Below are positions 14,988 to 15,557 of a DNA stretch of 15,557 nucleotides, in pieces; the stretch's first letter is position 1; every line of letters starts with the position of its first letter. The notes under the pieces are model-generated. The model was given only the letters and a program-made list of their open reading frames with translations. It made no database searches and was not told where the DNA came from. Position numbers and translations under genes: made by a program. Origin of the DNA: CAVBBU01 sp963593765 (GTDB lineage: Bacteria > Bacillota > Clostridia > Lachnospirales > Lachnospiraceae); NCBI GenBank assembly GCA_963593765.1, contig CAVBBU010000042.1, positions 1 through 15,557 of the forward strand. The letters run 5' to 3'.

Positions 14988-15061
14988 TAGCGGGAGAGAG
15001 ACTTGAACTCTCGACACCACGGGTATGAACCGTGTGCTCTAGCCAACTGAGCTATCCCGCC
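14988..15061 (-). tRNA. tRNA-Met (anticodon CAT), elongator
   Basis: This 74-base cloverleaf has acceptor GGCGGGA/TCCCGCT with a G1-U72 wobble, D arm GCTC/GAGC, anticodon stem CACGG/CCGTG with loop TTCATAC, T arm GAGAG/CTCTC and discriminator A. The loop and stem match elongator tRNA-Met. An initiator would have three G-C pairs and no 1-72 pair, and tRNA-Ile2 usually has a CTCATAA loop. CCA is not encoded (CTA follows). Four T bases separate it from the upstream tRNA-Val. Confidence 0.95.
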
Positions 15062-15065
15062 AAAA

Positions 15066-15138
15066 TGGAACCTATAGGGCTCGAACCTATGACCCTCTGC
15101 TTGTAAGGCAGATGCTCTCCCAGCTGAGCTAAGATTCC
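15066..15138 (-). tRNA. tRNA-Val (anticodon TAC)
   Basis: This 73-base cloverleaf has acceptor GGAATCT/AGGTTCC with T5-G68 as a wobble, D arm GCTC/GAGC, anticodon stem TCTGC/GCAGA with loop CTTACAA, T arm ATAGG/CCTAT and discriminator A. CCA is not encoded. It is the first of two tRNA genes on a transcript that starts near 15253. Confidence 0.95.
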
Positions 15139-15166
15139 TCGCGAAACTAATGTAAGGTATAGAATT

Positions 15167-15212
15167 TTATAAAAATCTCTCGAAAAGCTTGCTTTTCAGA
15201 AGATTTTTATAA
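15167..15212 (-). other. Long A+T-rich hairpin in the tRNA operon leader
   Basis: A 12-bp perfect outer stem (15167-15178 with 15201-15212) encloses a second pairing, GAAAAGC (15182-15188) with GCTTTTC (15191-15197). It lies between the tRNA promoter and tRNA-Val. No U-tract follows the stem on either strand, so it is not a standard terminator. It may be a processing site for the precursor tRNA; this is inference. Confidence 0.7.
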
Positions 15213-15259
15213 TAACGTACAAACTGGCGTTCTTGATTTCCATTAGTGCAACATACAAG

Positions 15260-15288
15260 AGTATACGTAAAACTAATCTTATTGTCAA
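15260..15288 (-). promoter_or_regulatory. Strong sigma-A promoter for the tRNA-Val/tRNA-Met operon
   Basis: The minus strand shows TTGACA (15283-15288), a 17-base spacer and TATACT (15260-15265): a perfect -35 and a 5/6 -10. It is the best promoter in the window, as expected for stable RNA. Transcription should start near 15253, giving a leader of about 115 bases before tRNA-Val. Confidence 0.9.
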
Positions 15289-15306
15289 GCATTTTTGTTC
15301 AATATA

Positions 15307-15315
15307 TGCTATACT
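15307..15315 (+). promoter_or_regulatory. Extended -10 element for the lipid kinase gene
   Basis: TGCTATACT has the extended -10 form. No good -35 is seen at 16-18 bases; the -35 region (about 15286-15292) overlaps the opposing -35 of the tRNA promoter. It is 41 bases before the ATG at 15357. Confidence 0.5.
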
Positions 15316-15356
15316 TTTACATGAAGCTTTACAGAACTTTTTTGTTTGGAGGCAAG

Positions 15357-15557
15357 ATGGAGCTGGTATTTATAGTTAATCCTAACTCTGGAGGCGAAAA
15401 GGGCTTTAAGGTATGGAAGAAGCTTAAGAGATGGCTGGAGAATAAGGGTTATCAATACAAGGTTTATATAACAGATCATCAATCAGATGCAAGAAGCATA
15501 GCAGAAGGTCTTACATCTAACTTAGATGCAGATACTTCTCTTACCATAGCCATAGTT
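15357..15557 (+). CDS. Diacylglycerol/lipid kinase family protein (5' part)
   Basis: The frame opens at ATG 15357, preceded by a GGAGG site at 15348-15352, and is still open at the window edge after 67 codons. The N-terminus reads MELVFIVNPNSGGEKGFKVW, the VNPNSGG signature of the DAGK catalytic domain (YegS, BmrU and DgkB family), which phosphorylates lipid or sphingosine-like substrates with ATP. The downstream GGDGT motif and catalytic residues lie outside the window, so the exact subfamily is open. It is divergent from the tRNA operon and driven by the extended -10 element at 15307. Confidence 0.85.
   Translation, partial: MELVFIVNPNSGGEKGFKVWKKLKRWLENKGYQYKVYITDHQSDARSIAEGLTSNLDADTSLTIAIV

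Noticed and set aside
14988..15061. tRNA-fMet or tRNA-Ile2 for the CAT anticodon gene
   Set aside because: The anticodon stem lacks the three G-C pairs and the 1-72 mismatch of an initiator. The loop TTCATAC and the G1-U72 acceptor agree with elongator tRNA-Met.

Overview
The window looks like a chromosomal segment of a low-GC Gram-positive anaerobe, most likely Clostridia and probably Lachnospiraceae. Evidence: strong AAAGGAG-type ribosome binding sites, A+T-rich DNA with ATA, AGA and CTT as favoured codons, type I-alpha glutamine synthetase, an ANTAR regulator beside glnA, the one-step DapL lysine/DAP route, a YtvI-type membrane protein, and tRNA genes without an encoded CCA. The taxon is inferred from gene content, not from a marker gene. 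There is no sign of phage, insertion sequence or CRISPR.

Layout: (1) 1-163 holds a perfect 16-bp inverted repeat and no recognisable gene. (2) 164-664 (-) is a COG2426 small membrane protein, divergent from the main cluster. (3) 797-14062 (+) is a run of 14 genes on one strand with gaps of 33 bp or less, and no internal terminator that I can see. Order: two unrecognised membrane proteins, cdaA and cdaR (c-di-AMP synthesis and its regulator), an HPr-family protein, a Wzy-like polysaccharide polymerase, a class I aminotransferase, a YtvI/AI-2E family protein, glnA, an ANTAR regulator, dapF, dapL, a CPBP membrane protease homologue and a family 2 glycosyltransferase. (4) A bidirectional terminator at 14150-14180 separates this run from a convergent PAP2-family phosphatase gene (14163-14837, -). 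(5) A strong promoter at 15260-15288 (-) drives tRNA-Val(TAC) and tRNA-Met(CAT) through a leader with a long A+T-rich hairpin, ending at a terminator at 14959-14985. (6) A diacylglycerol/lipid kinase-family gene starts at 15357 (+) and runs off the window.

Taken together, the main cluster links c-di-AMP signalling, nitrogen assimilation (glnA and its RNA-binding regulator), meso-diaminopimelate supply for peptidoglycan (dapF-dapL) and envelope polysaccharide functions. The usual glmM partner of cdaA-cdaR is missing. Its flanks are two uncharacterised membrane proteins upstream and an HPr-family protein downstream. These are the best candidates for something undescribed. Other points of interest are glutamine synthetase substitutions at two feedback-control positions, and the tRNA leader hairpin.
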